This document shows positions 19,455 through 27,981 of a DNA stretch of 64,000 bases, one piece after another. Source of the stretch: Candidatus Marimicrobium litorale (GTDB taxonomy: Bacteria > Pseudomonadota > Gammaproteobacteria > Pseudomonadales > Halieaceae); assembly GCF_026262645.1 (NCBI RefSeq), contig NZ_SHNO01000001.1, positions 1,240,001 to 1,304,000 on the forward strand. The letters run 5' to 3'. The first letter of the stretch is position 1, and each line of letters begins with the position of its first letter. The notes beneath the pieces were generated by a model, which saw only the letters and a list, made by a program, of their open reading frames with translations, was not told the origin of the DNA and did no database searches. Position numbers and translations under genes: made by a program.

Positions 19455-20192
19455 TCAGGCCGCTTGCCGCGACGCCAATGCGGTTTTCCCCTCGTTACTC
19501 CGCATCTCCTCGTAGCTCGGCGGATCGCCCAACCCTAACTCAGCGCGCACTTCTAGCAATGGTCGAGATAGCAAGGCCTCCCAATCCACCCCAGGCAACC
19601 AGGCGGCTTTCGCACCTCTTCGATAACCCTGCCTGATCATTTTTCGAGCACCGGGAAAGCGTCCTCCACGCAACCAGGCCATGGCAACGATAAGGCCGAT
19701 GCCGCGGTCACGTAACTGCGCGTAGGTGAAGGCGAGCAGGCACGCCTCTCCAACCAAATCTCTGTTATAACCAGTCGCCACATGCCACAGGTCATGCATA
19801 TCACGCACACGCACTCCGAATCTTAGGCGGTCTACTTCACCGGGGTCTTGCGGACGACTCCCTGACTCGCTCGCTCCAACCAGACCGTCCGCGCTGATTT
19901 TTTCGCTGCTCATGAATTCTGAATAGGTCTTACCCAGTGATGCAGGTGGCATTCGCTCCAACCTGTCACGGTCCCGCAATACAGTGAGAATATCGCGCTC
20001 CTCCTGGAGAATTTTTTTGCCTGTAGGCGTACTGCGGAAGCGCTCAAACGCCCTGTTACGACTATTGCCTGACAACGCGCTAATAATGACAAACACTTCT
20101 TCAGTCTTGTCCGGGTCAGCAATGAGCTTGCGCAATGCCCGCAGCGCGACCAGCGGCCTTATCGGATTATTAAAAGGGTCTTTCTTGTTCAT
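19455..20192 (-). CDS. Coq4-family ubiquinone biosynthesis protein
   Basis: A 245-residue member of the Coq4 family, known mainly from mitochondria, where it is required for coenzyme Q synthesis and has been linked to oxidative removal of the ring C1 carboxylate. The family metal motif HDxxH-x11-E is intact: His133, Asp134, His137 and Glu149 in the segment HDLWHVATGY..VGE. Length and the C-terminal AWLPGVDWEALL agree with bacterial homologues. It is convergent with the SDR gene and lies downstream of two small membrane-protein genes on the same strand. In bacteria the role is less certain; a ubiquinone-related function is the best guess. Confidence 0.85.
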   Translation of the reverse strand: MNKKDPFNNPIRPLVALRALRKLIADPDKTEEVFVIISALSGNSRNRAFERFRSTPTGKKILQEERDILTVLRDRDRLERMPPASLGKTYSEFMSSEKISADGLVGASESGSRPQDPGEVDRLRFGVRVRDMHDLWHVATGYNRDLVGEACLLAFTYAQLRDRGIGLIVAMAWLRGGRFPGARKMIRQGYRRGAKAAWLPGVDWEALLSRPLLEVRAELGLGDPPSYEEMRSNEGKTALASRQAA

Positions 20193-20246
20193 ATTTCACC
20201 TTTGCGTTCTCACTGGCAGACTTTGTTCTGGTTTAGCACAAAAACC

Positions 20247-20648
20247 TCAGCTCTTACGCCCCGACAACATTTTTTCTGCTCGACTCTCAAGGCGCTTCTT
20301 TTTTCTCAAGAACTCAAAACCATCGTCCTCGCCCGGTGCAGCGTCTATCTCACCTGCCGAAAACTTTTTCTTACGCCGCGAATCCACCGCGGAGATTTTT
20401 CCCTGCGGTCGAGTGAGCGTCATCACAAGATACGCCGTGACTGCGACAACAAGCGCTGACCACTTCACCACGAAAGACACTATCAATAGAGCGTCATTCC
20501 CTGAAAGTTCAACGTAACCTAAATATTCCGCGTGTAACACGTGCACAAGGATTACCACTAACGACAGGGCCAACATGCCCCGCCAGCGCGGCCGCAGCCA
20601 GAGCAGGAATGAACTGATCAGCGTAACTTTCAAAAGCTGATTAAGCAT
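20247..20648 (-). CDS. Hypothetical membrane protein
   Basis: A 133-residue protein I do not recognise. It has about three hydrophobic segments (LLKVTLISSFLLWL at 5-18, MLALSLVVILVHVL at 25-38, LLIVSFVVKWSALVVAVTAY near 54-73) and a charged cytoplasmic-type tail rich in Lys/Arg (SRRKKKF, LRKKKRLESR). It lies 54 bases upstream of coq4 and 18 bases downstream of another small gene, all on the minus strand, so the three are probably co-transcribed. A function linked to Coq4 is possible but only from position. Confidence 0.6.
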   Translation of the reverse strand: MLNQLLKVTLISSFLLWLRPRWRGMLALSLVVILVHVLHAEYLGYVELSGNDALLIVSFVVKWSALVVAVTAYLVMTLTRPQGKISAVDSRRKKKFSAGEIDAAPGEDDGFEFLRKKKRLESRAEKMLSGRKS

Positions 20649-20666
20649 AGACCCGCTGCCGCTGCC

Positions 20667-20900
20667 CTAGCTCAAACCGAGAACAATGAGCGCCGCGACT
20701 ACCGCAGACTGTTTCAGACTACCCTTCACTTTTTGCTCCTCATCCTGGACGATGACCTCCAGTTCACTCTCACTAAAATCCTTGATGTTTCTGTGCGACA
20801 GAGCGATCCGGGCCTTTGCCTGTGTAATTGCCTTCTCACGAATCCTCGACTGGTAGCGCCCTACCACTCCGTCCTTGATTGCACCTAGCTTTTTTATCAT
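20667..20900 (-). CDS. Hypothetical small protein with C-terminal hydrophobic segment
   Basis: A 77-residue protein, not recognised. The first ~55 residues are charged and helical (QSRIREKAITQAKARIA, SESELEVIVQDEEQKV), and the end is hydrophobic (SAVVAALIVLGLS), suggesting a tail-anchored or peripheral membrane protein. It sits 18 bases before the small membrane protein that precedes coq4. The ATG at 20898-20900 has only a weak ribosome site. Retained because it is co-directional, tightly spaced and of protein-like composition. Confidence 0.5.
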   Translation of the reverse strand: MIKKLGAIKDGVVGRYQSRIREKAITQAKARIALSHRNIKDFSESELEVIVQDEEQKVKGSLKQSAVVAALIVLGLS

Positions 20901-21439
20901 CAGGCCACTTTCTCGCTTAATTCAACGCAACACTTACCCACACCGCAGCTCGTTTGAAGATTCTTGCCCTTATTCTAAACATCAAGCCCCTGCATCTCTG
21001 CACAGTATACGCACAATTATCCATGAAGCCCGTTACGCGATGATCGAAACCGTGATCGAAACCGGCAGCGAACGAGTAAGCCCATGTTCTGCATCGAAAA
21101 AACGCGTCATCCCGGCGAAAAAAACGCATTCGCATAATAAACTTTGCCAGTAACCGCGTCTTTCTTTTAATCACCGTCAGCCTGCCGTTATTTATTCTGA
21201 CTGAGAGACTCACAGGAGCCTCTGGGCCAGATTCAGCGCATGGGGTTCCTGGACAGGATAAAAGTCGGTGCCCCCCACTTTAGCGTCTCGTGTTTATACC
21301 TCATTTGGGTAACCAAAAACGGCGCCAGCCTTGCCGGTCTTCGCATAGCCTTTACAGACGGCAGACTGAATTGTGCGTCACGCCCTGGCTCACGTAAAAC
21401 ATACACACGTCTGCAGTCCAACAACGCAGGAGAGGCGAA

Positions 21440-21625
21440 ATGCGCACGCCAAGCAACCGGGAAATTATTGTCATTCTGGAAGATGCCTACAAGCAAAATG
21501 GCGTTTACCGGCCCTGGGCGGAACCCGCCCTCGCAACACAGACCCATCACTCGCACGACGGAGTGAGTAGCCCGTTCCAGTATGAGCCTCTGGAGTCTGA
21601 GTTGAGGGGAGTAGCACCACGCTGA
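21440..21625 (+). CDS. Possible small protein, unrecognised
   Basis: A 61-codon frame beginning MRTPSNREIIVILEDAYK. Its support is a strong ribosome site (AGGAGAGG, five bases before ATG) and a protein-like first half (EIIVILEDAYKQNGVYRPW). The second half is less convincing, and its last 14 codons overlap the putative structured RNA. No family recognised. It may be a leader ORF or chance. Confidence 0.3.
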   Translation: MRTPSNREIIVILEDAYKQNGVYRPWAEPALATQTHHSHDGVSSPFQYEPLESELRGVAPR

Positions 21626-21701
21626 GCCATCACTTGCTTGCACCGACGTCTGCAAGCCCCCGCGCGACGCGCTTCTCAACGGCGTCCCAGAGGCTTTTTT
21701 T
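21585..21701 (+). ncRNA. Possible structured RNA or attenuator ending in a U-run
   Basis: Nested inverted repeats: AGCCTCTGG (21585-21593) pairs with CCAGAGGCT (21687-21695), inside it GTTGAG (21601-21606) with CTCAAC (21675-21680), then a hairpin GCTTGCA/TGCAAGC (21636-21642 with 21651-21657, loop CCGACGTC) and a short GCGC/GCGC hairpin (21662-21672). The outer stem is followed at once by a T-run. The decamer GGGGAGTAGC at 21606 resembles a conserved segment of the yybP-ykoY manganese riboswitch, but the rest of that motif is not recognised. It lies about 150 bases before the 1318-residue glycosyltransferase gene and could be a terminated sRNA or a leader that controls that gene. Confidence 0.35.
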
Positions 21702-21848
21702 GCGGGCAATAACGCAAATTCCTGTAAATTTACGCCGTAAGCCCGCCCTAATGTCGCGTTTTAGTGTACTATTTTTAGCGTTCTGCCCTTTTGGCGCTAC
21801 TACCTGAAATTACATGCTGCCGCAGCCTGAAAGCACCTCATCCGAGCT

Positions 21849-24800
21849 ATGAAAAATTGTCTGGTTGTACTGGGAATGCACCGCAGCGGTACGTCCGCTT
21901 TTACCGGTATCCTCGATATTCTCGGATTGAATCTCGGCACAGTAATGCTCGAAACCCAATCGGACAATCCCAAGGGCTTCTTTGAAAATAAATATGTCGT
22001 GCAGGCAAACGACTGCATTCTTGACACACTGAATTCTTCCTGGGATGACACACTGCCACTTCCAGCTCGATGGACAGAGCAATTTGAAGAAAGCCAGCTT
22101 CAGCTGGATATCCGAGCATTCCTGCGCACAGACCTGGCCAATGACCAGATTTCAGCTCTCAAGGACCCACGCCTGTCTCGCTTGTTACCCTTGTGGATGC
22201 CGCTTCTGACTGCGGAGGACGTGGCACCTCATTTCGCGCTGGTTGTAAGGAACCCGCTGGAAATCGCCAATTCGCTAGCGGAACGCAACGGCTTCTCGGT
22301 AGAAAAATCACTTGTACTGTGGATGCAGTACATGGTGGATGCAGAGCGCAACACGCGGAAACACCCGAGAGGATTCTTGAGCTACGACGCCTTGCTTCGG
22401 GACCCGCAACAGTGTGTCGGGAAAGTTTTTGCAAGCATTGGTTTCGAACTACCCTCTCTTACAGAAGAGAGTAAAAACAAACTCTCTGATTTCCTCGATC
22501 AGAAAATGCGACACCATCAGGTGCACGACGAAGCGCTGGCCAGCCAGTGTCCCGCTGTTATCCGAGACTACTACCAACTGCTGTGCAAGATAGCAGATGC
22601 GGGCACCACAAACACCGAAGACTTGCTGCAGCTTGACGAGCTGCAGCAGCAGTTCGAAGCCAGTCAGAAACTCTTCTATAACAGCGATCTTTTAAAACTC
22701 CGCGACCAGCATCTGGAGACCCAGTCACCGCAATGGTTCAGAGACGAATTGCGCGAGATACGGGCGGATTTTGAGACCGATAAAGTGTTTCGCGAGTACC
22801 GCTATATTGCCAATACCGATGCCCTCTATAAGGAGCGAGAGCTGCAGCTGGATGTCAGCCAGTTTATTAGCACTCCCCCCTGGCGCGTATACAAGAAATA
22901 TCAGGAGACCGTAGAGAAAATCTTACCTGCGGGAACAGCGTTGCGCGGACTACTGCAGCAGGTAAAGCTCGGCCTTGCGGGTTTATCAGGCAAGGCGCGC
23001 GAAGATGAGGGGGAAAGATCGAGGAGCGCGCCCGATAGCATCGGGGCCGACGAAGCGGGCCAGCCTGCTACTCCAGAGATTCCCAAGTGGGAACCACTTA
23101 CCTTTGCCACTTCCGAAGATCCGCAGATCAGCATCATCATTCCGGTCTACAACAACTGGCACTTTACCTACACCTGCCTCAAGTCCGTGCACCAACACAC
23201 ATCAGGTCGTTTTGAAATTATCGTGGTCGACAATAACTCATCCGATGTCACGCCGCAGCTGCTGGCAGATATGAGCGGTATAAAAGTACTCACAAACGAG
23301 AGTAACGAGGTTTTTGTCAACGCCTGTAACCAGGCCGCATTAGAGGCCTCAGGCGAGTATATCCTGCTGCTGAATAACGACACCGAAGTCAGCGAACAGT
23401 GGATAGACGCCCTACTCGACCCCTTTCAGGATCCATTGACCGGCATCGTAGGCGGCAAACTGGTCTATCCGAATGGCAAATTGCAGGAAGCAGGCGGTAT
23501 CATCTGGCGCGATGGTACCGGTTGTAATTACGGTCATGACGACGACCCCGAGCTGCCCTGCTATAGCTATCGAAGGGCGGTGGATTACTGCTCAGGTGCA
23601 TGCCTGATAATACCCCGCAGCCTGTGGCAGGCGGTCGGAGGTTTCGATACGCGCTATGCCCCCGCCTACTACGAGGATACAGACCTGTGCTTCACCGTGC
23701 GCTCTATGGGCTATAGGGTCATCTATCAACCCAGAGCGAGAATTGTACACTTCGGTGGTGCCTCGGCTGGCAAAAAGACGACCTCAGGCTACAAGCGATT
23801 TCAGGAAGTGAACCGGCACAAGTTTGTCGAGAAATGGCAGGGGATTCTGGCGCGGGACCATGTCACCAGCGCGGAGGGAACCGGCATGGCGCGAGAGCGC
23901 GGCGCCTCCCGGCATATTTTGATAATCGATCACTATGCGCCCACCTGGGACAGAGATTCAGGTTCCCAGCGCATGCTATCGATGCTGCAAATATTCAAAC
24001 AGATGGATTATAGGGTTTCGTTCTGGCCGGATGATCTCACCTACGACAGGAAATACACAGGCGCTTTACAGGACCTCGGGGTAGAGGCGCAGTATGGAGA
24101 TATAAATTTCGAGAATTTTATTCAGGAAGAAGGCAACAGCCTGGACGCAGTGCTGATGTCGCGTCCCGCTACGGCAAAAAAATACCTACACCTGGTCAAG
24201 AAATACTCTACTGCGCAAACGATATTCGATACTGTAGATCTTCATTATGTGCGCGAACAGAGACGCCTGGAGCTGGAAGTCCAGCAGTGGAAAAATCTCG
24301 AGTTTTATCTGGCCGAAGAGACAGATACCACTTTTGTTGTCAGCCCGATAGAGAAGGAACTACTGGCAACCGAGCCGTTTGCGGATAAAGTAAACGTTGT
24401 CTCTAATATTCATTCTCTGGAACCTTGTGAAAAAGGCTTCGAAGCGCGCAGCGGACTGATGTTTATCGGGGGGTTTCATCATCCCCCTAACGAGGAGGGA
24501 ATAGTCTGGTTCATTGAGTATATTTTGCCGCTGGTCAGGCAAAAGATACCCGATATTGAGCTGACCATTGTTGGCAGCGAGCCCTCCGACCGCATTCTTG
24601 CTCTCGCAAACGATCACATTACCATTGCAGGGTATGTCGAAGACGTATCCGGATACTTTCAAAGCTGTCGCGTCTTCGTGTCTCCACTGCTGCATGGTGC
24701 GGGCGTCAAGGGTAAAATCGGCCAGAGCTTTTCTTACGGGCTTCCCGTCGTGACCACCACGATTGGTGCAGAGGGAATGAACCTGACTGACCAGCACAAT

Positions 24801-25805
24801 GCCCTCATAACCGACAGCGAAACTGCGTTTGCTGAAAAAGTCATCGACCTCTATACAGACAAATTTTTGTGGCAGAAATTATCAACCAACTGCCGCGAAG
24901 TAATACGTCAGCAGTTCAGCTTTGAAGCCATTCGGAGTGCGCTGGAAGGCGCCTTATGGAGTGGTCCTGACGATCGTCCCGCACCGGACAAACAAACTCG
25001 GGTGCTGCTGGTTCATTGTCATATTTTCAAGAATGCGGGCACCACACTGGACTGGAGCCTCGAACGCAGTTTGAGCGCAGGATTCACAGACCACAGGGAC
25101 GATGACAATATGCGAAAGGGCGCCAGCTTCCTCGGCCCCTATATCGATTCGCATCCTGATCTCAAGGCAATTTCCAGTCACCACATTCGCTTTCCTCTGC
25201 CTCAACCTGACAATACCAAACTGTTGCCGATTATCTCGATCAGACACCCAATCGATAGAGCCCGCTCTGTTTACGAGTTCGAGAAAAAGCAAGATGCGGA
25301 CACACCAGGCGCGATTGCGGCAAAGAAACTGTCATTCTCGGAATATATCAACTGGCGACTTCAACCGGAGATCAGCCCTACCATTCGAAACTACCATTGC
25401 TGTTTCTGCACAGGCCTGTTTGAACAGGAGATCGGTCAACAAGAGTATTGCAACAGTGTTGCTCTGCTCAGTAAAACGCCGGGGCTGGTAATCGTGGAAC
25501 GTTACGACGAGAGCATGCTGTTACTGGAGACGCAATTGCGACCATACTTTCCCGAGATTGACCTGGCCTACGTCAGGCAAAACAGCACGCAGAATCAGGG
25601 CCAGGACCTGGAGGAACGGATTGCCAGTGTCTACGAAGAACTGGGACCTGACCTCACTCGACAATTTCGCGAGGCCAACCATTGGGATATGCAGTTATAC
25701 GAAGATGCAAACGCTCTGTTCAACGAGCGCTGGGGCAGTCTGGGAAGACCGGCTCAGCGGCTCGATGCGTTTCGGCAACGCTGTCAGAGCCTGTCAGAAA
25801 AGTAG
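21849..25805 (+). CDS. Four-domain protein: sulfotransferase - GT2 - GT4 - sulfotransferase
   Basis: A 1318-residue predicted cytoplasmic protein for building a sulfated glycan. Domain 1 (about 1-260) is a sulfotransferase-like P-loop protein with PAPS-site motif GMHRSGTSA (9-17). A helical linker follows (260-425). Domain 2 (426-670) is a family 2 glycosyltransferase: ISIIIPVYNN, the metal-site NND (Asp511) and YYEDTD (609-612 region). Domain 3 (about 688-1040) is a GT-B, family 4-like glycosyltransferase with HGAGVKGKI (949-957). Domain 4 (about 1050-1318) is a second sulfotransferase with P-loop HIFKNAGTT (1058-1066) and an RHPIDRARSVYEFEKK 3'-phosphate-binding segment. It lies convergent to the QuiNAc module. 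Functions are assigned by motif; the acceptor sugars are unknown. Confidence 0.85.
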   Translation: MKNCLVVLGMHRSGTSAFTGILDILGLNLGTVMLETQSDNPKGFFENKYVVQANDCILDTLNSSWDDTLPLPARWTEQFEESQLQLDIRAFLRTDLANDQISALKDPRLSRLLPLWMPLLTAEDVAPHFALVVRNPLEIANSLAERNGFSVEKSLVLWMQYMVDAERNTRKHPRGFLSYDALLRDPQQCVGKVFASIGFELPSLTEESKNKLSDFLDQKMRHHQVHDEALASQCPAVIRDYYQLLCKIADAGTTNTEDLLQLDELQQQFEASQKLFYNSDLLKLRDQHLETQSPQWFRDELREIRADFETDKVFREYRYIANTDALYKERELQLDVSQFISTPPWRVYKKYQETVEKILPAGTALRGLLQQVKLGLAGLSGKAREDEGERSRSAPDSIGADEAGQPATPEIPKWEPLTFATSEDPQISIIIPVYNNWHFTYTCLKSVHQHTSGRFEIIVVDNNSSDVTPQLLADMSGIKVLTNESNEVFVNACNQAALEASGEYILLLNNDTEVSEQWIDALLDPFQDPLTGIVGGKLVYPNGKLQEAGGIIWRDGTGCNYGHDDDPELPCYSYRRAVDYCSGACLIIPRSLWQAVGGFDTRYAPAYYEDTDLCFTVRSMGYRVIYQPRARIVHFGGASAGKKTTSGYKRFQEVNRHKFVEKWQGILARDHVTSAEGTGMARERGASRHILIIDHYAPTWDRDSGSQRMLSMLQIFKQMDYRVSFWPDDLTYDRKYTGALQDLGVEAQYGDINFENFIQEEGNSLDAVLMSRPATAKKYLHLVKKYSTAQTIFDTVDLHYVREQRRLELEVQQWKNLEFYLAEETDTTFVVSPIEKELLATEPFADKVNVVSNIHSLEPCEKGFEARSGLMFIGGFHHPPNEEGIVWFIEYILPLVRQKIPDIELTIVGSEPSDRILALANDHITIAGYVEDVSGYFQSCRVFVSPLLHGAGVKGKIGQSFSYGLPVVTTTIGAEGMNLTDQHNALITDSETAFAEKVIDLYTDKFLWQKLSTNCREVIRQQFSFEAIRSALEGALWSGPDDRPAPDKQTRVLLVHCHIFKNAGTTLDWSLERSLSAGFTDHRDDDNMRKGASFLGPYIDSHPDLKAISSHHIRFPLPQPDNTKLLPIISIRHPIDRARSVYEFEKKQDADTPGAIAAKKLSFSEYINWRLQPEISPTIRNYHCCFCTGLFEQEIGQQEYCNSVALLSKTPGLVIVERYDESMLLLETQLRPYFPEIDLAYVRQNSTQNQGQDLEERIASVYEELGPDLTRQFREANHWDMQLYEDANALFNERWGSLGRPAQRLDAFRQRCQSLSEK

Positions 25806-25868
25806 AATACTTGCGGCAAGTTCCGCTAGATTACCCCACCGTATAGTCTAGGCGATTACACGCCAACG

Positions 25869-27908
25869 TCAGGAATTATCCGGAAAGAGTTCCTTCACGT
25901 TTGAGACGGCAGCGGGTTCCGCAACGGCCAGTTTTGCCTGTCTGTTCCAGAGGTGGTCATAACGCACAACGTGGCTGCCAAAACCGCTGACAGCAGAGTT
26001 GAGCACACGACTGATACCGTCGCAATCGAGCGCATCACAATGCTGGCGCAGGCGCGTCAGCAGGCTGTCTATCTGGCTGAAGGACAAGCACTCCTCCTCG
26101 GCACGCATAATCATTGGATGGCCCGTACCGGCAACCCTGGTGCCAAGCAAAAGCTCTTCATGCAACTTCTCACCCGGGCGCAAACCGATGTAATCAATGC
26201 CAATATGTGACCCCACGTGATTGTCATGCGTAGTTTCATAACCGCTGAGCTTGATCATTCGCTTGGCGAGATCGACGATCCGCACCGGCTCACCCATTTC
26301 CAGTACAAATACATCACCACCCGTACCCAATGCTCCAGCCTGCAACACTAACTGCGCGGCTTCCGGGATACTCATAAAGTAGCGCGATACATCGGGGTGA
26401 GTCACTGTGACTGGCCCGCCTTTCTCGATCTGCTCTCTGAACAGCGGCACAACCGACCCCGAAGAGCCCAGGACATTACCAAAGCGCACCATACAGAACC
26501 GGGTATCGGTGTTCTCTTGCGCCAGCCCTTGCAAAATCATTTCGGCGAATCGCTTGGATGCGCCCATCACATTCGTCGGACGGACAGCCTTATCAGTGGA
26601 CACCAATACAAACGTTTCCACGCCCGCTTTTCTCGCGGCATCCGCTGCGTACCAGGTGCCAAAGACATTATTCGCCACGCCCTCGGCGATATTGTATTCC
26701 ACCAGGGGTACGTGTTTGTAAGCCGCGGCGTGATACACCGTCTCCACGCTGAAGGTCCGGTAAATACTCTCCAACCGTTTTCGATCCTGAACAGAGCCCA
26801 GTAACGCCACCAGATCCACGTGCACACCCAGCTGACTCATGGTGTCGCGCAACTCGCACTCTATTCTGTACAAGGCGTATTCAGAACTATCCAGCAGAAT
26901 CACTTCTCGGGGACCGGAGCGAACGATCTGCCTGCACAACTCGGAACCGATCGAACCACCCGCACCGGTCACCATAACAACCTTGTCGGTAATGCACCGC
27001 TCTATCAGCTCGGGATGCGGCGGAACAGGCTCCCTGCCCAATAATTCATCCAGATTGACATCGCGAATCTGGTTCACACTGGCCTCACCTGCCACCAACT
27101 CATTGATAGTGGGCACTGTGCGCACATAGACCGGAAACCCGACCAAGGAATTAATGATCTCCTTGCGCCTGTCAAGGGATGCCGACGGAATGGCTAGCAA
27201 CACCTGGGTGATGTTGTGCTGTGCAATTAGCTGCTCGATCGCCTCTGGCTTCACTACCTGCAGTCCGTTAATAATTGATCGCTGCAAATGGCGGTCGTCA
27301 TCCACAAAAACGACGGGATTGTAGTGCTCCCCGTGATCGAGGGCTTGGAGCAGCTGTCGCCCTGACTGACCTGCGCCGTATATGATGACGTTTTCAGACA
27401 GAGCCCGCGACTTGGCCTGATAGTACGCTCTGGCCAGAAGCCGCGTGCCTCCGACGCCCAGCAGGAGAAGCACCCAATAAATAAACGGTGTGGCCCGAGG
27501 CACCTCTGCGCGGGTAAAAAAGATGGCGGCGCCCAGAATTAACGTTGAGTAGCTCGCCGCAGTGATGATCGCCCAGATCGCCTGTTGGCCCATGAATCTC
27601 ACCACAGCCCGGTAAAGTCCCAGCCGCAGGAATACCACCGCACTAAAGATAATCGTCACCGCTGCACAGGCGTACTCGATCGGGCCAAACTGGAAACCCG
27701 TGTGGCCATAGCGCAATGCCACGGCTGCCCACATGGCGCCGGTCACATAAAGCATATCCAGCGTTAGCAGGCACGCCTGTTTGATATTGCGCGGGAGTTC
27801 CAAAACCTTGTGCAATACTTCCTTTATCACACCAAAGAAGCCAATGAACCAGCGCAGAAGGAAACCAACCAGTGAGAGCGTCAGTAAGCTGGTACGTAAA
27901 TTCAGCAA
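25869..27908 (-). CDS. WbpM/CapD-family UDP-GlcNAc 4,6-dehydratase (membrane)
   Basis: Large nucleotide-sugar dehydratase that converts UDP-GlcNAc to UDP-4-keto-6-deoxy-GlcNAc, anchored by N-terminal membrane helices. About 679 residues: four to five hydrophobic segments, a CoA-binding-like domain (VIIYGAGQSGRQLLQAL), then the catalytic SDR domain with TGAGGSIGSE (about 312-321). The active site has the S-M-K arrangement of the WbpM/FlaA1 group: VSTDKAV and MGASK (near 447) with Met in place of Tyr. The frame extends to 28013 but overlaps the upstream gene; a TTG at 27906-27908 with GGGAG five bases before is chosen, and a GTG at 27912-27914 or later starts are possible. Last gene of the QuiNAc module. 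Confidence 0.9.
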   Translation of the reverse strand: MLNLRTSLLTLSLVGFLLRWFIGFFGVIKEVLHKVLELPRNIKQACLLTLDMLYVTGAMWAAVALRYGHTGFQFGPIEYACAAVTIIFSAVVFLRLGLYRAVVRFMGQQAIWAIITAASYSTLILGAAIFFTRAEVPRATPFIYWVLLLLGVGGTRLLARAYYQAKSRALSENVIIYGAGQSGRQLLQALDHGEHYNPVVFVDDDRHLQRSIINGLQVVKPEAIEQLIAQHNITQVLLAIPSASLDRRKEIINSLVGFPVYVRTVPTINELVAGEASVNQIRDVNLDELLGREPVPPHPELIERCITDKVVMVTGAGGSIGSELCRQIVRSGPREVILLDSSEYALYRIECELRDTMSQLGVHVDLVALLGSVQDRKRLESIYRTFSVETVYHAAAYKHVPLVEYNIAEGVANNVFGTWYAADAARKAGVETFVLVSTDKAVRPTNVMGASKRFAEMILQGLAQENTDTRFCMVRFGNVLGSSGSVVPLFREQIEKGGPVTVTHPDVSRYFMSIPEAAQLVLQAGALGTGGDVFVLEMGEPVRIVDLAKRMIKLSGYETTHDNHVGSHIGIDYIGLRPGEKLHEELLLGTRVAGTGHPMIMRAEEECLSFSQIDSLLTRLRQHCDALDCDGISRVLNSAVSGFGSHVVRYDHLWNRQAKLAVAEPAAVSNVKELFPDNS

Positions 27909-27981
27909 TTGCACTCCCGGTAGAAGGCTGAGACAGGGCGGCGCGTGGTTCAGGTCAATTGCGCCGATAGAGCAGGAAATA

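Larger units (their letters stand above)
20901..21848. other. 948-base stretch without a convincing large gene
   Basis: Longest gene-poor interval in the window. It holds a possible 61-codon gene (21440-21625) and a possible structured RNA with a terminator (21585-21701), both listed separately. The word AGCCTCTGG occurs at 21217 and 21585, and its complement CCAGAGGCT at 21687. Several open frames on both strands lack ribosome sites. The promoter of the giant glycosyltransferase gene should lie in its last 150 bases, but I cannot place it with confidence. Confidence 0.5.

Noticed and set aside
20917-21213. 98-codon minus-strand frame in the large gap
   Set aside because: No ribosome site, and its arginine- and phenylalanine-rich composition is unlike the neighbouring genes.
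21606-21615. yybP-ykoY manganese riboswitch
   Set aside because: Only the GGGGAGTAGC decamer fits; the rest of the motif is not seen and the downstream gene is not a metal transporter.
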